From an uncultured Ardenticatenia bacterium (GTDB lineage: Bacteria > Chloroflexota > Anaerolineae > 4572-78 > NAK82), in NCBI GenBank assembly GCA_937127125.1, contig CAKZLO010000032.1, forward strand, positions 1-64,000: 64,000 nucleotides of DNA, written 5' to 3'. Shown here piece by piece: positions 26,095-36,400 of the stretch; within the stretch, counting starts at the first letter, position 1; every line of letters starts with the position of its first letter. The position numbers were made by a program, and so were the translations under genes. Below the pieces are notes generated by a model. That model was not told the origin of the DNA, made no database searches, and saw nothing but the letters and a program-made list of their open reading frames with translations.

Positions 26095-27737
26095 GTTCAC
26101 CAGATACCAAGACTGCGTTTTTTCGCGCACTCATGCGAAACCATCAGTGCCTTCTCTTCTGGGTAACTATAGCAGCCCTTCTGGGAGGTGCATACTTGCT
26201 GTATGCCTGGGTGTCCTACGGCATAGTTGGCTTCCCTCTCGATGACGCTTGGATCCATCAAACATATGCTCGCAATCTAGGCACCCTTGGCGAGTGGACA
26301 TTCCAACGTGGCGAAGTAAGCGCTGGCTCTACAGCACCTCTGTGGAGCATCTTGTTGGCGCTGGGTTACCGGCTGGGCGTTCCCTACCTTGTCTGGACCT
26401 ATATGCTTGGCATCTTCGTGCTGGGAACCACTAGCTGGTTGGCAGCGAGAATAAGTGCCAGATTGTTGCCCGGAAATCCCTTCGCTGCGTGGGTGGCCGG
26501 AATGGCCAGTGTGACACAGTGGCAGCTAGTATGGGCATCCATATCAGGTATGGAAACGGTGTTGTATGCTTGCTTGGGGCTGACTTTGGTGTATTTGGCT
26601 TGCAGCAGCCGGCCGGCTTCAGACAGTCCACAGCCGGCAGAAGGACGTCGCAGCGAGGAGTTTGCTCATCCAGAGTTTCTTGCCCGGCGCACAAAGTACT
26701 TTGTTGCAGGGCTGGTCGGTGGCTTATTGGTGCTGACGCGGCCGGAAGGGTTGCTTCTAGTAGGATTAGTTGCGCTGTGTGTAATCTGGGAGCTGCGTTA
26801 CAACCTGCGTCGGTTAGCGACTCTTGGGGGGTTGTTAGGCCTGGGCGTGGTACTTCCTTTGTTGCCCTATCTGGTGTTTCACCTTACCACGAGCGGTTAC
26901 CCATTCCCCAACACCCTCTATGCCAAACAACAAGAATACCGAGCACTATTAGAGATGTATCCTTTGGGACAACGCTGGCTGATGGTCGCTACGGCAGCAC
27001 TCGTAGGTGGTCAGGTGTTGTTATTGCCAGGTTTTCTATTTGCCATCTGGCGTGTTGTACTCGTTGCCCAGAGGGATAATGCTCCCGAGAGGAACCCCAG
27101 AGGCCTGACAATCCTTGTGCTTGCGGGCTGGTGGTTTGCGCACTTGACACTATATGCCTTGCAGTTGCCACTCACCTATCAGCATGGTCGCTATCAGATG
27201 CCCGTCTTGGTTGCTTTTCTTGTTGTCGGTGTGACTGGCAGCGTTGTATTGCTTGATAGATTTCAGAGGGGAACGATACGGCGTCTGTTGGAACGTACAA
27301 TCTTGATAGCTGGTGCGGTGACAAACCTCACCTTCCTCGTCCTGGGGGCGCAAGCATACGCACACGATGTCGGCTTTATCGAGGGAGAAATGGTTGCTAC
27401 TGCGCGCTGGCTTGCTGCTAACACCTCGGAGGAAAGCTTGATAGCCGTTCATGATATCGGCGCCGTTGGGTACTTTGCTGAGCGTCGTCTGATCGACCTA
27501 GCCGGGCTGATCACTCCGCAGATCATCCCCATTATGGACGATGAGCAAGCACTTTTGCGCTTTGTCGAGGCAAAGAAGTGCGACTATATCGTCTTCTTCC
27601 CAGACTGGTCGCCCGCTTATCGGCGCATGGCCCAAGATTCTCGCCTGGAGCAAGTGTTTTCCAGCGGACATGCCTGGACGCGCGCACAGGGTCGTGAGAA
27701 TATGACAGTGTATCGCCTGCAGCGCCGATCGCCTTGA
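26091..27737 (+). CDS. GT-C family membrane glycosyltransferase (GT39-like)
   Basis: A 548-residue protein with about ten to eleven membrane helices. The first outer loop carries FPLDDAWIHQTYARNL near residue 45, with the paired acidic residues of polyprenyl-phosphate-sugar-dependent GT-C transferases, then GSTAPLWSILLALG. The C-terminal 100 residues are soluble and include HDIGAVGYFAERRLIDLAGL, common in this family. It starts with GTG overlapping the previous stop (GTGA), so the two are coupled and probably act together in extracytoplasmic glycosylation or polysaccharide assembly. It converges on ychF with a 9-bp gap. Confidence 0.82.
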   Translation: MSSPDTKTAFFRALMRNHQCLLFWVTIAALLGGAYLLYAWVSYGIVGFPLDDAWIHQTYARNLGTLGEWTFQRGEVSAGSTAPLWSILLALGYRLGVPYLVWTYMLGIFVLGTTSWLAARISARLLPGNPFAAWVAGMASVTQWQLVWASISGMETVLYACLGLTLVYLACSSRPASDSPQPAEGRRSEEFAHPEFLARRTKYFVAGLVGGLLVLTRPEGLLLVGLVALCVIWELRYNLRRLATLGGLLGLGVVLPLLPYLVFHLTTSGYPFPNTLYAKQQEYRALLEMYPLGQRWLMVATAALVGGQVLLLPGFLFAIWRVVLVAQRDNAPERNPRGLTILVLAGWWFAHLTLYALQLPLTYQHGRYQMPVLVAFLVVGVTGSVVLLDRFQRGTIRRLLERTILIAGAVTNLTFLVLGAQAYAHDVGFIEGEMVATARWLAANTSEESLIAVHDIGAVGYFAERRLIDLAGLITPQIIPIMDDEQALLRFVEAKKCDYIVFFPDWSPAYRRMAQDSRLEQVFSSGHAWTRAQGRENMTVYRLQRRSP

Positions 27738-27746
27738 GCAACGCCT

Positions 27747-28883
27747 TCAGCTGAAGTGAATGTGAATCACATCCCCATCTTGCACGACGTAGTCGCGACC
27801 TTCAGAACGCAACCGACCGATCTCACGCGCATGAGCCAGCGAGCCTGCTGACAGCAGTTCATCCCAGCTGATCACGTCAGCTCGAATGAAGCCGCGCTGC
27901 ATATCAGTGTGCACCTGGCCAGCAGCATGCCAGGCCGTTAGGCCGCGACGCACGGCCCAAGCATGCACTACTTCGCCACCTGTGACCGTAAAGAAGGTGA
28001 TTAGATCGAGCAAGCGGTAACCAGCGTGAATCAAACGATCTACGCCGGGCTCGCTAAGACCTAGCTCGGCACGATAAGCAGCTGCCTCTTCCGGCGGCCA
28101 ATCGGCCAGTGCGGCTTCACATTCCGCGCAGATGACGATTGCCTGACTGCCCTCTTGATCCGCTACCTCCAGAACTCGAGCTGCCAACGGTCCTCCTCCC
28201 GGTAATGCCTCCTCGCTCACATTCGCCACCAGGAGCCGTGGCTTGTTGGTGAGCAGGAACAACTCGTCAAGCAAAGCACGCGTCGCATCTGCGCTTGCAC
28301 TCTCTGTTTTAGTTGTATGACCGACCGAAAGCGTAGAAACAAACGTACGCGCGGGCTGTCCAGCTGCCAGGTGGTCCATCAGACGCATGAGCGTGGTCAA
28401 CTCCCACTCATACGCCTTAGGATTGCTCTTGGCCGCACTCTTCGTACGCTCAATGCGCCGTTCCACCGTTCCCAGATCGGCCAACGAGAGCTCCAGATCG
28501 AGCACGCCAAGATCTGCTACCGGGTCGAGACTTTCCGCAACATGGGGTACATCAGGATTCTCAAAGCAACGAAGCACCATAGCAAGTGCATCCACTTCCC
28601 GGATAGCGGCCAGGAACTGATTACCTAAACCCTCACCGCGATGGGCACCTTGTACCAGGCCCGCAATGTCCACGAATTGCACAGTAGCGGGAACCACCTT
28701 GACCGGCTTGATCAGTCGAGCCAGCGCATCCAGGCGCATATCTGGTACTGCTGCCACTCCAACGTGTGGCTCAATGGTTGTGAAAGGATAACGTGCCACT
28801 GCAACGTTGGCACGTGTCAGCGCATTAAACAAGGTGCTCTTGCCTGCGTTGGGCAGACCGACGATCCCCACCCGAAGGGGCAC
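27747..28883 (-). CDS. ychF: redox-regulated ATPase YchF
   Basis: A 378-residue Obg-family P-loop protein that prefers ATP and associates with ribosomes. G1 is GLPNAGKS (residues 8-15), G3 is DIAGLVQGAHRGEGLG near residue 71, and the G4 position reads NVSEE (the NxxE form that allows ATP binding). A helical coiled region spans about 130-200 and a C-terminal TGS domain ends near VIHIHFS. The initiator is GTG at 28883 with GAGG upstream, immediately after the stop of the metallo-hydrolase/receiver gene (3 bp), so it is the last gene of that operon. Confidence 0.94.
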   Translation of the reverse strand: MPLRVGIVGLPNAGKSTLFNALTRANVAVARYPFTTIEPHVGVAAVPDMRLDALARLIKPVKVVPATVQFVDIAGLVQGAHRGEGLGNQFLAAIREVDALAMVLRCFENPDVPHVAESLDPVADLGVLDLELSLADLGTVERRIERTKSAAKSNPKAYEWELTTLMRLMDHLAAGQPARTFVSTLSVGHTTKTESASADATRALLDELFLLTNKPRLLVANVSEEALPGGGPLAARVLEVADQEGSQAIVICAECEAALADWPPEEAAAYRAELGLSEPGVDRLIHAGYRLLDLITFFTVTGGEVVHAWAVRRGLTAWHAAGQVHTDMQRGFIRADVISWDELLSAGSLAHAREIGRLRSEGRDYVVQDGDVIHIHFS

Positions 28884-28886
28884 GTT

Positions 28887-30206
28887 TCATCCTCGCCTGC
28901 GTGTCAGTAGCCAGCGCCGCACTCGCGCGCGCAGTGCTGCTGGCGTAACCGGCTTATCGATGTAATCGTTCACTCCACTCTCAAACGCGCGCACAATGTC
29001 TTTTTCTGCATCGAGCGCGGTCAAAATGACGATAGGTAGATCTCGAAACTCCTCTGAGGCACGCAGCACCTGCACTACCTGAAGGCCATCCATCTCAGGC
29101 ATCATCACGTCCAACAACACTAAGTCGGGAGTCCGCTCTCTCACAATGGTCAGTGCCTCATGGCCATTTGAGGCTTCCAAGACCTCATAACCATCACGCG
29201 ACAGCACTGTACTCAGATAACGCACCATAGCTGGTTCGTCATCTACCACCAGGATCCGAGAGCGGTGTCCGATTTCTGAGCTCGGTTGACCCGAGATCTG
29301 AACCAACGGGATCCGGCTTGTCTCTGGGAGATCGATCTGCATACCCTCAGCGGCTGCGAACACTCGTAAATCGGAACCCAGCCGGCGTGCATATGCCTGC
29401 CCGGCCATCTCAAGTTGCTCCAGTTCCTGATCACTGCGGTCCGGGTCATGATGAATGAAAGCCAATTGCTTCGCACGCGCTGCAACGCACACCTCTACAG
29501 CATACTCCAACGAGCTGTGGCCCCAATCTCGACGCCTGCTCAGCTCGTCTGCAGTGTATTGCGCATCGTGAATCACCAGGTCAGCACCAGCCAAGAAATC
29601 TACATGTTTCCTATCCCCAATGTGAACGATGTCGGTCGGTTTGGGATCGGTTACTCCAGAGCGATATAAGCTGGGGGCGAAGGGCTCATGATCGGTGACG
29701 TACACCAAGTGTACATCTCCGGAGCAGAGACGGTAGCCAAGCGTGAGAATGGTATGATTGAGAAAACGCGATTCCACAAGGATGTCCCCGATGGTGAATG
29801 TTTCTTCGCCAATCTCCCGAAACTCGATCTGTGCCTGCCGCTCGTCCAGAGGAATGGGAAAGTTCAGATAATCCATCTGTTGAGCGAAGACCTCTTTTAC
29901 GCTTTTTCCTGTACTAGAGGCAGCATAGATTGTGATTCGGCTTTGCGGGCAAGTCATTGGGGTGAAGAAAGCGAGCCCCTGGGTATGATCCCAATGAGTA
30001 TGACTGATGAGTATGTTGATTTCGGGTAGGGACGTGTCTGCCATTAGGGCACGCCCTAGCTCACGCAACCCTGTCCCCCCGTCCAGAATCAAAAGATTTC
30101 CTGCGCTGCTGCGTACCTCAACACAAGAGGTGTTACCGCCATAGCGCATAGTCCGACGGCCTGGGGTAGGAATGGAGCCACGTGTGCCCCAGAATCTGAT
30201 CCGCAT
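28887..30206 (-). CDS. metallo-beta-lactamase-fold hydrolase fused to a receiver domain
   Basis: A 439-residue two-domain protein. Residues 1-300 form a metallo-beta-lactamase-fold phosphodiesterase-like domain (WGTRGSIPTPG at 6-16, HTHWDH at 69-74, a later HDAQYTADEL, and a WGHSS histidine). Residues about 315-435 are a CheY-like receiver: VVDDEP acidic pocket, LLDVMMPEMDG with the phosphoacceptor Asp, LTALDA, and DKP lysine. This suggests phosphorylation-controlled hydrolysis. No histidine kinase gene is adjacent. The ATG at 30206 follows GGGAAGG; an upstream extension has no sequence like the family. Substrate unknown, with cyclic nucleotides possible by family resemblance. Confidence 0.85.
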   Translation of the reverse strand: MRIRFWGTRGSIPTPGRRTMRYGGNTSCVEVRSSAGNLLILDGGTGLRELGRALMADTSLPEINILISHTHWDHTQGLAFFTPMTCPQSRITIYAASSTGKSVKEVFAQQMDYLNFPIPLDERQAQIEFREIGEETFTIGDILVESRFLNHTILTLGYRLCSGDVHLVYVTDHEPFAPSLYRSGVTDPKPTDIVHIGDRKHVDFLAGADLVIHDAQYTADELSRRRDWGHSSLEYAVEVCVAARAKQLAFIHHDPDRSDQELEQLEMAGQAYARRLGSDLRVFAAAEGMQIDLPETSRIPLVQISGQPSSEIGHRSRILVVDDEPAMVRYLSTVLSRDGYEVLEASNGHEALTIVRERTPDLVLLDVMMPEMDGLQVVQVLRASEEFRDLPIVILTALDAEKDIVRAFESGVNDYIDKPVTPAALRARVRRWLLTRRRG

Positions 30207-30262
30207 TGCGCACCCTTCCCATCCCGTTTGATCTTGTGAGTAAGTTTCTTCTAGAGTTAGAG

Positions 30263-32317
30263 TTAACGCATTTGTTTCAGTTGATCTTCCAGTTCGCCAG
30301 CATCTACGACGGGTGGTTGACAGACGAAACCTCTGCATACATAGGCGGTCGCTTGGCCGTCTCGCATTGTACGTCCCCTCAGCAGCGGGATATGTTCCGT
30401 CGCATCACTATCACACGGAGAGAATGCTATGTTCACATGCGGGCGATAACCTCTGAAGAGCACATCCAACAACCTTGTTGTATCTGGTGCACCCGGAAAC
30501 CCTACCACAGCAACAATAACAGGTGGTGCAAGATAGTATGCCGCAACACTTAGCCAATGTCCAAAACTGCTCGGATAGCGTTCCATGAATGCTGACATAC
30601 TACGCAGGATCGTTTCAGCTGCATCGTAATAGCGACTGTCACCCGTGTATGTTGCCAGATGCAACAGGAGGTCAGCTGCCATTGCATTGCCTGATGGGGT
30701 AGCAGAGTCTTGGAGCTGTCTGGGACGCACTAGCACTTGTTCGTGATCATCGCGCGTGTCAAAGAATCCTCCTTCGGGATCCAAAAACCGTTCCAAAATG
30801 ACCTCTGCCAACCCACGCGCTTCAAGAAACCAGCGCACCTCAAAGGTGGTTTGGTAAAGTGTAAGGAGCGCTTTTGCGTAGGCGGCGTAATCCTCCAAGT
30901 ATGCTTGATGACGTGCTCCCATTCCTTGGCGCCAAGAACGCATCAGGTGTCCTTCCTTGCGCAGCTCTTTTAGTATAAACTCTGCGTTGCGTTCAGCCAC
31001 TGCCAGATAATCAGGACGCCCCAGTGAGCGCGCTGCCTCGGCGAAAGCGCTCATCATCAACCCATTCCACGCCGTGATCACTTTCTCATCCCTGTCTGGT
31101 CGGATGCGCTGTGATCGTGCTTGCAAGAGGATCTGACGCGCTCGTTCGAGCACGGCCTGCACAGATTCAACCTCTCGCTGCTCAGAAGCGGCTATGTCCT
31201 CCGGTTCCAGTGCCACGTGCAAAATATTTCTGCCCTCGAAATTGCCGCGCTCTGTAACACCAAAGTGGCGGCTCACCAGCTCTGCATCGGACTGCCCTAA
31301 CAACGCTTTAATCTCTTCGGAACTCCACAGGTAGAACTTGCCTTCCTCTCCTTCGGTATCCGCATCCTGAGCGGAACAAAAACCACCCTCGGCGAGGGTC
31401 ATCTCTCGCACTACGTAGTCAAGAGTTTGCTCAACAACACGACGGTACAAGGGCAAACCACTCAGCTGCCATGCGTGCAAGTAAACACGTGATAACAGTG
31501 CGTTGTCGTACAACATCTTTTCGAAGTGGGGCACTAACCAACGTGCGTCAGTGGCATATCGGTGGAAGCCCCCTCCCAGCTGGTCGTAAATGCCCCCATG
31601 CGCCATGCGAGTCAGCGTGCGGTACACCATCTGCAACGCACGTTCTTCACCTGTGCGCAGATAGTGGCGTAGCAGGAATTCCAATACCAACGCAGGGGGG
31701 AATTTAGGTGCACCCCCGAAGCCTCCGTATATCTCGTCAAATGTGCTCGATAACTGTATGTAAGCTTGATCCAAAGTTCGAACGGACAAATCTTTTCCAT
31801 TCAAGCGTGGCAGTTGCATATTCTGCCGCAAATAGGCCAGCAGCTGGGAGCTACTCTCCAAGATCTTCTCTCGCTCTTCGCGATATGCACGCGCTACAGC
31901 GAGCAACACCCGTTTGAAAGAAGGCATCCCATAACGTTCTTCAGGCGGAAAGTAAGTCCCACCATAGAAGGGTATTCCATCAGGTGTCAGGAAAACCGAC
32001 ATCGGCCATCCGCCTTGACCGGACATGGCTGCCACTGCTGTCATATAGATGGCATCCAGGTCAGGCCGTTCCTCCCGATCTACCTTGATATTCACAAAGT
32101 GCTCGTTCATGATCGCTGCTGTTTCGGGATCCTCAAAGGACTCGTGTGCCATAACATGGCACCAGTGGCACGAGGCGTAGCCAATGCTTAGGAAAATGGG
32201 TTTGTCTTCCACTCGTGCGCGTGTTAGAGCCTCTTCACCCCACGGATACCAATCGACGGGATTTTCAGCGTGCTGCAACAGGTAGGGACTAGCTTCACTA
32301 CTTAAACGATTAGGCAT
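30263..32317 (-). CDS. YyaL/SSP411-like thioredoxin-fold DUF255 protein
   Basis: A 684-residue cytoplasmic protein related to human SPATA20 and B. subtilis YyaL. The N-terminal thioredoxin-like domain (residues 1-165) contains the family motif [17 protein letters not shown] with CxxC near residue 54. The rest is an (alpha/alpha)6 barrel related to N-acylglucosamine epimerase and glycosidase folds ([18 protein letters not shown] near residue 415). The biochemical role of the family is not established. The start is [13 protein letters not shown], as in homologues, after GGAAGGTGA. It follows tlyA by 76 bp. Confidence 0.88.
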   Translation of the reverse strand: MPNRLSSEASPYLLQHAENPVDWYPWGEEALTRARVEDKPIFLSIGYASCHWCHVMAHESFEDPETAAIMNEHFVNIKVDREERPDLDAIYMTAVAAMSGQGGWPMSVFLTPDGIPFYGGTYFPPEERYGMPSFKRVLLAVARAYREEREKILESSSQLLAYLRQNMQLPRLNGKDLSVRTLDQAYIQLSSTFDEIYGGFGGAPKFPPALVLEFLLRHYLRTGEERALQMVYRTLTRMAHGGIYDQLGGGFHRYATDARWLVPHFEKMLYDNALLSRVYLHAWQLSGLPLYRRVVEQTLDYVVREMTLAEGGFCSAQDADTEGEEGKFYLWSSEEIKALLGQSDAELVSRHFGVTERGNFEGRNILHVALEPEDIAASEQREVESVQAVLERARQILLQARSQRIRPDRDEKVITAWNGLMMSAFAEAARSLGRPDYLAVAERNAEFILKELRKEGHLMRSWRQGMGARHQAYLEDYAAYAKALLTLYQTTFEVRWFLEARGLAEVILERFLDPEGGFFDTRDDHEQVLVRPRQLQDSATPSGNAMAADLLLHLATYTGDSRYYDAAETILRSMSAFMERYPSSFGHWLSVAAYYLAPPVIVAVVGFPGAPDTTRLLDVLFRGYRPHVNIAFSPCDSDATEHIPLLRGRTMRDGQATAYVCRGFVCQPPVVDAGELEDQLKQMR

Positions 32318-32393
32318 CTCAATCACCTTCCATTTCCAAGCCTGTTCCACCGGAACTATAACAAACAGTGCTAACAACGACAGCGACTTTTTT

Positions 32394-33176
32394 TCAGCCA
32401 AGCACCTTTTCGATCTCTTCTTGTAGGTTCACCTGCCTGGAGGGGGCCTCTTGAGACAGGTGTATGAAAAACTCAACGTTGCCGGCCGGCCCCAAGATCG
32501 GCGAACGTACGAGCTCCCAGGTTCTCAGCCCACAGTCTACAGCTACCTGGATCACCTGCTCAAGCACCTGACGATGCACATTGGGGTCACGCACGACCCC
32601 GCCGCGCTCAACCAGCGCCCGGCCCGCTTCAAACTGTGGCTTCACCAACGCGATGATCCGCGCCGAAACACTATCGAGCCACTTGACCACCACTGGGAGC
32701 ACCTTAGCCAGTGAAATAAACGACACATCGATGGTTACCACATGCACCAATTCGGGCAGCTGCTCAAGATAGCGCACGTTCGTACGTTCGATCACCACGA
32801 CACGTGGATCCTGACGTAACGACCAAGCTAGCTGACCGTACCCGACATCAATGGCGTACACTCGGGCTGCACCCCTCTCCAGCAGACAGTGGGTAAATCC
32901 TCCCGTGGAAGCTCCTACATCAGCGCATACAGCACCCTCTACCGACACAGCAAAGGCATCTAAGGCAGCGGCCAGCTTCAGGCCACCTCGGGACACATAG
33001 GGCAATCTGGAGCGCACTTCTATTGTGGCGTTATGCGCCACACGCATACCCGGCTTCGTGACAACTTTGCCGTCCACCCATACCTCTCCTGCGAGAATCA
33101 GCGCTTGTGCCTGATTCCCAGAGGCCACGAGCTCACGTTGTACGAGCAGATGATCCAAGCGAACTTTATTGAACAT
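32394..33176 (-). CDS. tlyA: TlyA-family rRNA 2'-O-methyltransferase
   Basis: A 260-residue protein with an N-terminal S4 RNA-binding domain ([19 protein letters not shown]) and an FtsJ-like SAM-dependent methyltransferase ([20 protein letters not shown] near residue 86, then DVSFISL near 152 and KPQFE near 177). TlyA methylates 2'-O of rRNA (C1409 and C1920 in mycobacteria) and affects capreomycin sensitivity. ATG 33176 is only about 4-6 nt after the predicted transcription start, so the mRNA may be effectively leaderless. Longer in-frame starts lie inside or upstream of the promoter. Confidence 0.9.
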   Translation of the reverse strand: MFNKVRLDHLLVQRELVASGNQAQALILAGEVWVDGKVVTKPGMRVAHNATIEVRSRLPYVSRGGLKLAAALDAFAVSVEGAVCADVGASTGGFTHCLLERGAARVYAIDVGYGQLAWSLRQDPRVVVIERTNVRYLEQLPELVHVVTIDVSFISLAKVLPVVVKWLDSVSARIIALVKPQFEAGRALVERGGVVRDPNVHRQVLEQVIQVAVDCGLRTWELVRSPILGPAGNVEFFIHLSQEAPSRQVNLQEEIEKVLG

Positions 33177-33188
33177 TTTGTATTGCAT

Positions 33189-33217
33189 ATGATAGACGCA
33201 AGACATGCACGTGTCAA
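33189..33217 (-). promoter_or_regulatory. promoter of the tlyA-yyaL-MBL/REC-ychF unit
   Basis: Minus-strand perfect TTGACA (33212-33217), 17-bp spacer, TATCAT (33189-33194). The predicted start of transcription, about 33180-33182, is nearly at the tlyA ATG (33176). Confidence 0.8.
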
Positions 33218-33299
33218 GGCCTTTTTCCACACCTCACCCATTACCGCGGTTCACGAGAGGCAAGTATGTATAACGCACATTTCAACATAGCGCCGAAAC

Positions 33300-33328
33300 T
33301 TGCCTCGCTCACCAGTTTTTGGCATAAT
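33300..33328 (+). promoter_or_regulatory. promoter of nifJ
   Basis: TTGCCT (33300-33305), 17-bp spacer, CATAAT (33323-33328), giving a leader of about 80 nt. It is divergent from the tlyA promoter. Confidence 0.6.
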
Positions 33329-33414
33329 TAATGTAGGCTGGCCTGGGCGTCTCTCCAGGCAAAAGCTTTGATTGTTCGATCAAATGGAAAGAACTTGCTG
33401 GAGGTAACAGTATT

Positions 33415-36400
33415 ATGACCCGCAGAATGGTAACGGTAGATGGCAACGAAGCGACTGCCTATGTTGCTCATCGCGTCAGTGAGGTTATTGCCATCTACCC
33501 GATCACACCCTCCTCCCCAATGGGTGAGTGGGCAGATGCTTGGTCGGCACAGGGAGTGCCCAACATCTGGGGCACAGTGCCGTTGGTGATTGAGATGCAA
33601 TCAGAGGGCGGCGCTGCTGGCGCTGTGCATGGTGCCTTGCAAACCGGCAGCCTGTGTACCACCTTTACCGCCTCACAAGGTCTGCTGCTGATGATCCCTA
33701 ATATGTACAAAATCGCTGGTGAGCTCACGCCCACCGTGTTCCATGTTTCGGCGCGCACGTTAGCGACGCATGCGCTCTCCATATTTGGCGACCATTCCGA
33801 CGTGATGGCAGTACGTGGCACCGGCTTCGCCCTGCTCGCTTCCTCATCGGTACAAGAAGCACAGGATATGGCGATGATCGCTCACGCTGCTACGCTCAAA
33901 GCACGGGTGCCGTTCTTGCATTTCTTCGATGGCTTTCGCACTTCGCACGAGATCAACAAGATCGAGCAGCTGACACTGGATGATATGCGCGCTATGATTG
34001 ACGACGATCTGGTGCGTGCTCACCGCGAGCGCGCTATGACGCCGGACCGTCCCATCTTACGTGGTACTGCGCAGAACCCTGATGTCTTTTTCCAGGCACG
34101 CGAGGCGATCAACCCCTACTATCTGGCCTGCGCAGGAATAGTACAGGAGACCATGGACCGTTTTGCGCGCCTGGTGGGTCGCCAATATCACCTGTTTGAC
34201 TATGAGGGAGCACCTGATGCCGAACATGTGATCATCATCATGGGATCGGGCGCGATCACTGCGGCTGAGACGGCGCGCTATCTTGTGGCGCAGGGCGAGA
34301 AGGTAGGTGTCGTTACTGTGCACTTGTATCGTCCCTTCTCCAACGTGCATTTCTTGCAGGCCCTGCCGCCCACCACCAAGTCTATCGCTGTGTTGGACCG
34401 CACTAAGGAGCCTGGCGCCGCAGGCGAGCCGCTGTACACCGATGTAGTGACAGCTATAGCAGAAGGTATGGCGCAGGGTATTGCCCCCTTCCGAACGGTT
34501 CCTCGCATCATTGGTGGCCGGTATGGACTCTCCTCCAAAGAATTCACCCCAGCTATGGTGAAGGGTGTCTTCGACGAAATGCGTAAGGAGCAACCGAAGA
34601 ACCACTTCACCGTGGGTATCACGGATGATGTGACCCACACAAGCATTGAGTATGATCCTTCGTTCGATATAGAGAGCGAGGACACTGTACGTGCTGTCTT
34701 CTTCGGGCTGGGCTCGGACGGCACAGTGGGCGCCAATCACAACTCGATCCGCATTATTGGCGAGAAGACGGACAATTATGCACAAGGCTACTTCGTTTAC
34801 GACTCGCGTAAGGCGGGTACGGTTACTATGTCCCATCTGCGCTTTGGCCCGAGACCGATCCGCGCGCCCTACCTGATTAACAAAGCCAGCTTTGTTGCCT
34901 GTCACCAGTTCCCCTTCCTTGAGCGTTTTGATATGCTCAAGTATGCCAAGCCCGGTGCTGTGTTCCTGCTGAACAGCATCTACGGGCCAGATGAAGTGTG
35001 GGATCACCTGCCACGTGAGGTACAGCAGGATATCATCGAGAAGAAGCTGCGCTTCTACGTGATTGATGCCTATGAAGTGGCACGGCGCACCGGTATGGGC
35101 GGCCGCATCAACACCATCATGCAGACCTGTTTCTTCGCCATCAGTGGAATATTACCACGTGATCAAGCTATAGCAGCCATTAAAGAGACCATCCGCGAGA
35201 CTTACGGCAAGCGAGGCGAGGAAGTCGTACAGCGCAATTTCAACGCGGTCGATCAGGCGCTTGCGAATTTGTACGAAGTGCAAGTACCTGACAAAATCAC
35301 CAGTACCTTCACTCGCCGGCCACCTATGCCTGAAGACGCGCCGCCGTTTGTGCGCGACGTGCTCGGTGCCATAGTTGCTGGTGAAGGTGACCGCCTGCCG
35401 GTCAGCGCCATGCCAGTGGACGGCACTTTCCCGACGGCTACCACGCGCTACGAAAAGCGCAACATTGCGCTGGAGATCCCAGTTTGGGAGCCGGACATCT
35501 GCATTCAATGTGGCAAATGTGTGTTTGTTTGTCCGCACGCGGTCATCCGCGCCAAGGTTTACGACCCAGCCTATCTGGTCAAGGCGCCGCCGACCTTTCG
35601 GTCCACCGCTGCCAAGTTCAAGGAGGTCTCCAAGGATATGAGGTACACGCTGCAGGTGGCGCCAGAGGATTGCACTGGCTGTGCGCTATGTGTGGAGGCG
35701 TGCCCAGCTAAGGACAAGACACAGCTGGGCCGCAAGGCGATCAACATGGCACCTCAGCCGCCCATCCGTGCCCAGGAGCGCGAAAATTGGGAGTTTTTCC
35801 TCTCCCTGCCTGAGGTGGAGCACGGCAAGTTTAGCTTCAACATGGTGAAGAATGTGCAGCTGTTGCAGCCACTATTTGAGTTTTCCGGTGCCTGTGCCGG
35901 TTGCGGTGAGACGCCCTATCTCAAGCTGATGAGTCAGCTGTTCGGCGACCGCATCATTGCTGCAAACGCTACGGGTTGCAGCTCCATCTACGGCGGCAAT
36001 TTGCCCACCACCCCATGGGCGACCAACGCCGAGGGACGCGGCCCGACGTGGTCGAACTCATTGTTCGAGGACAACGCCGAGTTTGGGCTGGGCATGCGCC
36101 TCACCTTGGACAAACAGCTGCAATATGTGCGTGAGCTGCTCCCGCAGTTCGCCGCCCAACTGGGAGACCAGCTGGTGAACGAACTGCTGCGCGCAGATCA
36201 ATCGGATGAGGTGGGCATTCGCAAGCAACGCGAGCGCGTTGCCTTGCTCAGACAGCGATTGCAAGGCAGCACGCATCCACGCGCGCGCGATCTATTGAGC
36301 CTGGCCGACGTGCTGGTGCGCAAGAGTGTCTGGATCATTGGAGGTGATGGCTGGGCTTATGACATTGGCTACGGTGGGTTGGATCACGTGCTCGCCTCGG

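Noticed and set aside
30207-30338. Extended N-terminus of the metallo-hydrolase/receiver protein
   Set aside because: The 44 extra residues are Arg/Thr-rich without homology, and ATG 30206 has a good ribosome site directly before the first family motif.
34057-35007. Long minus-strand open frame of 316 codons inside nifJ
   Set aside because: It is antisense to a clearly conserved coding region and has no family resemblance; codon bias of nifJ explains it.
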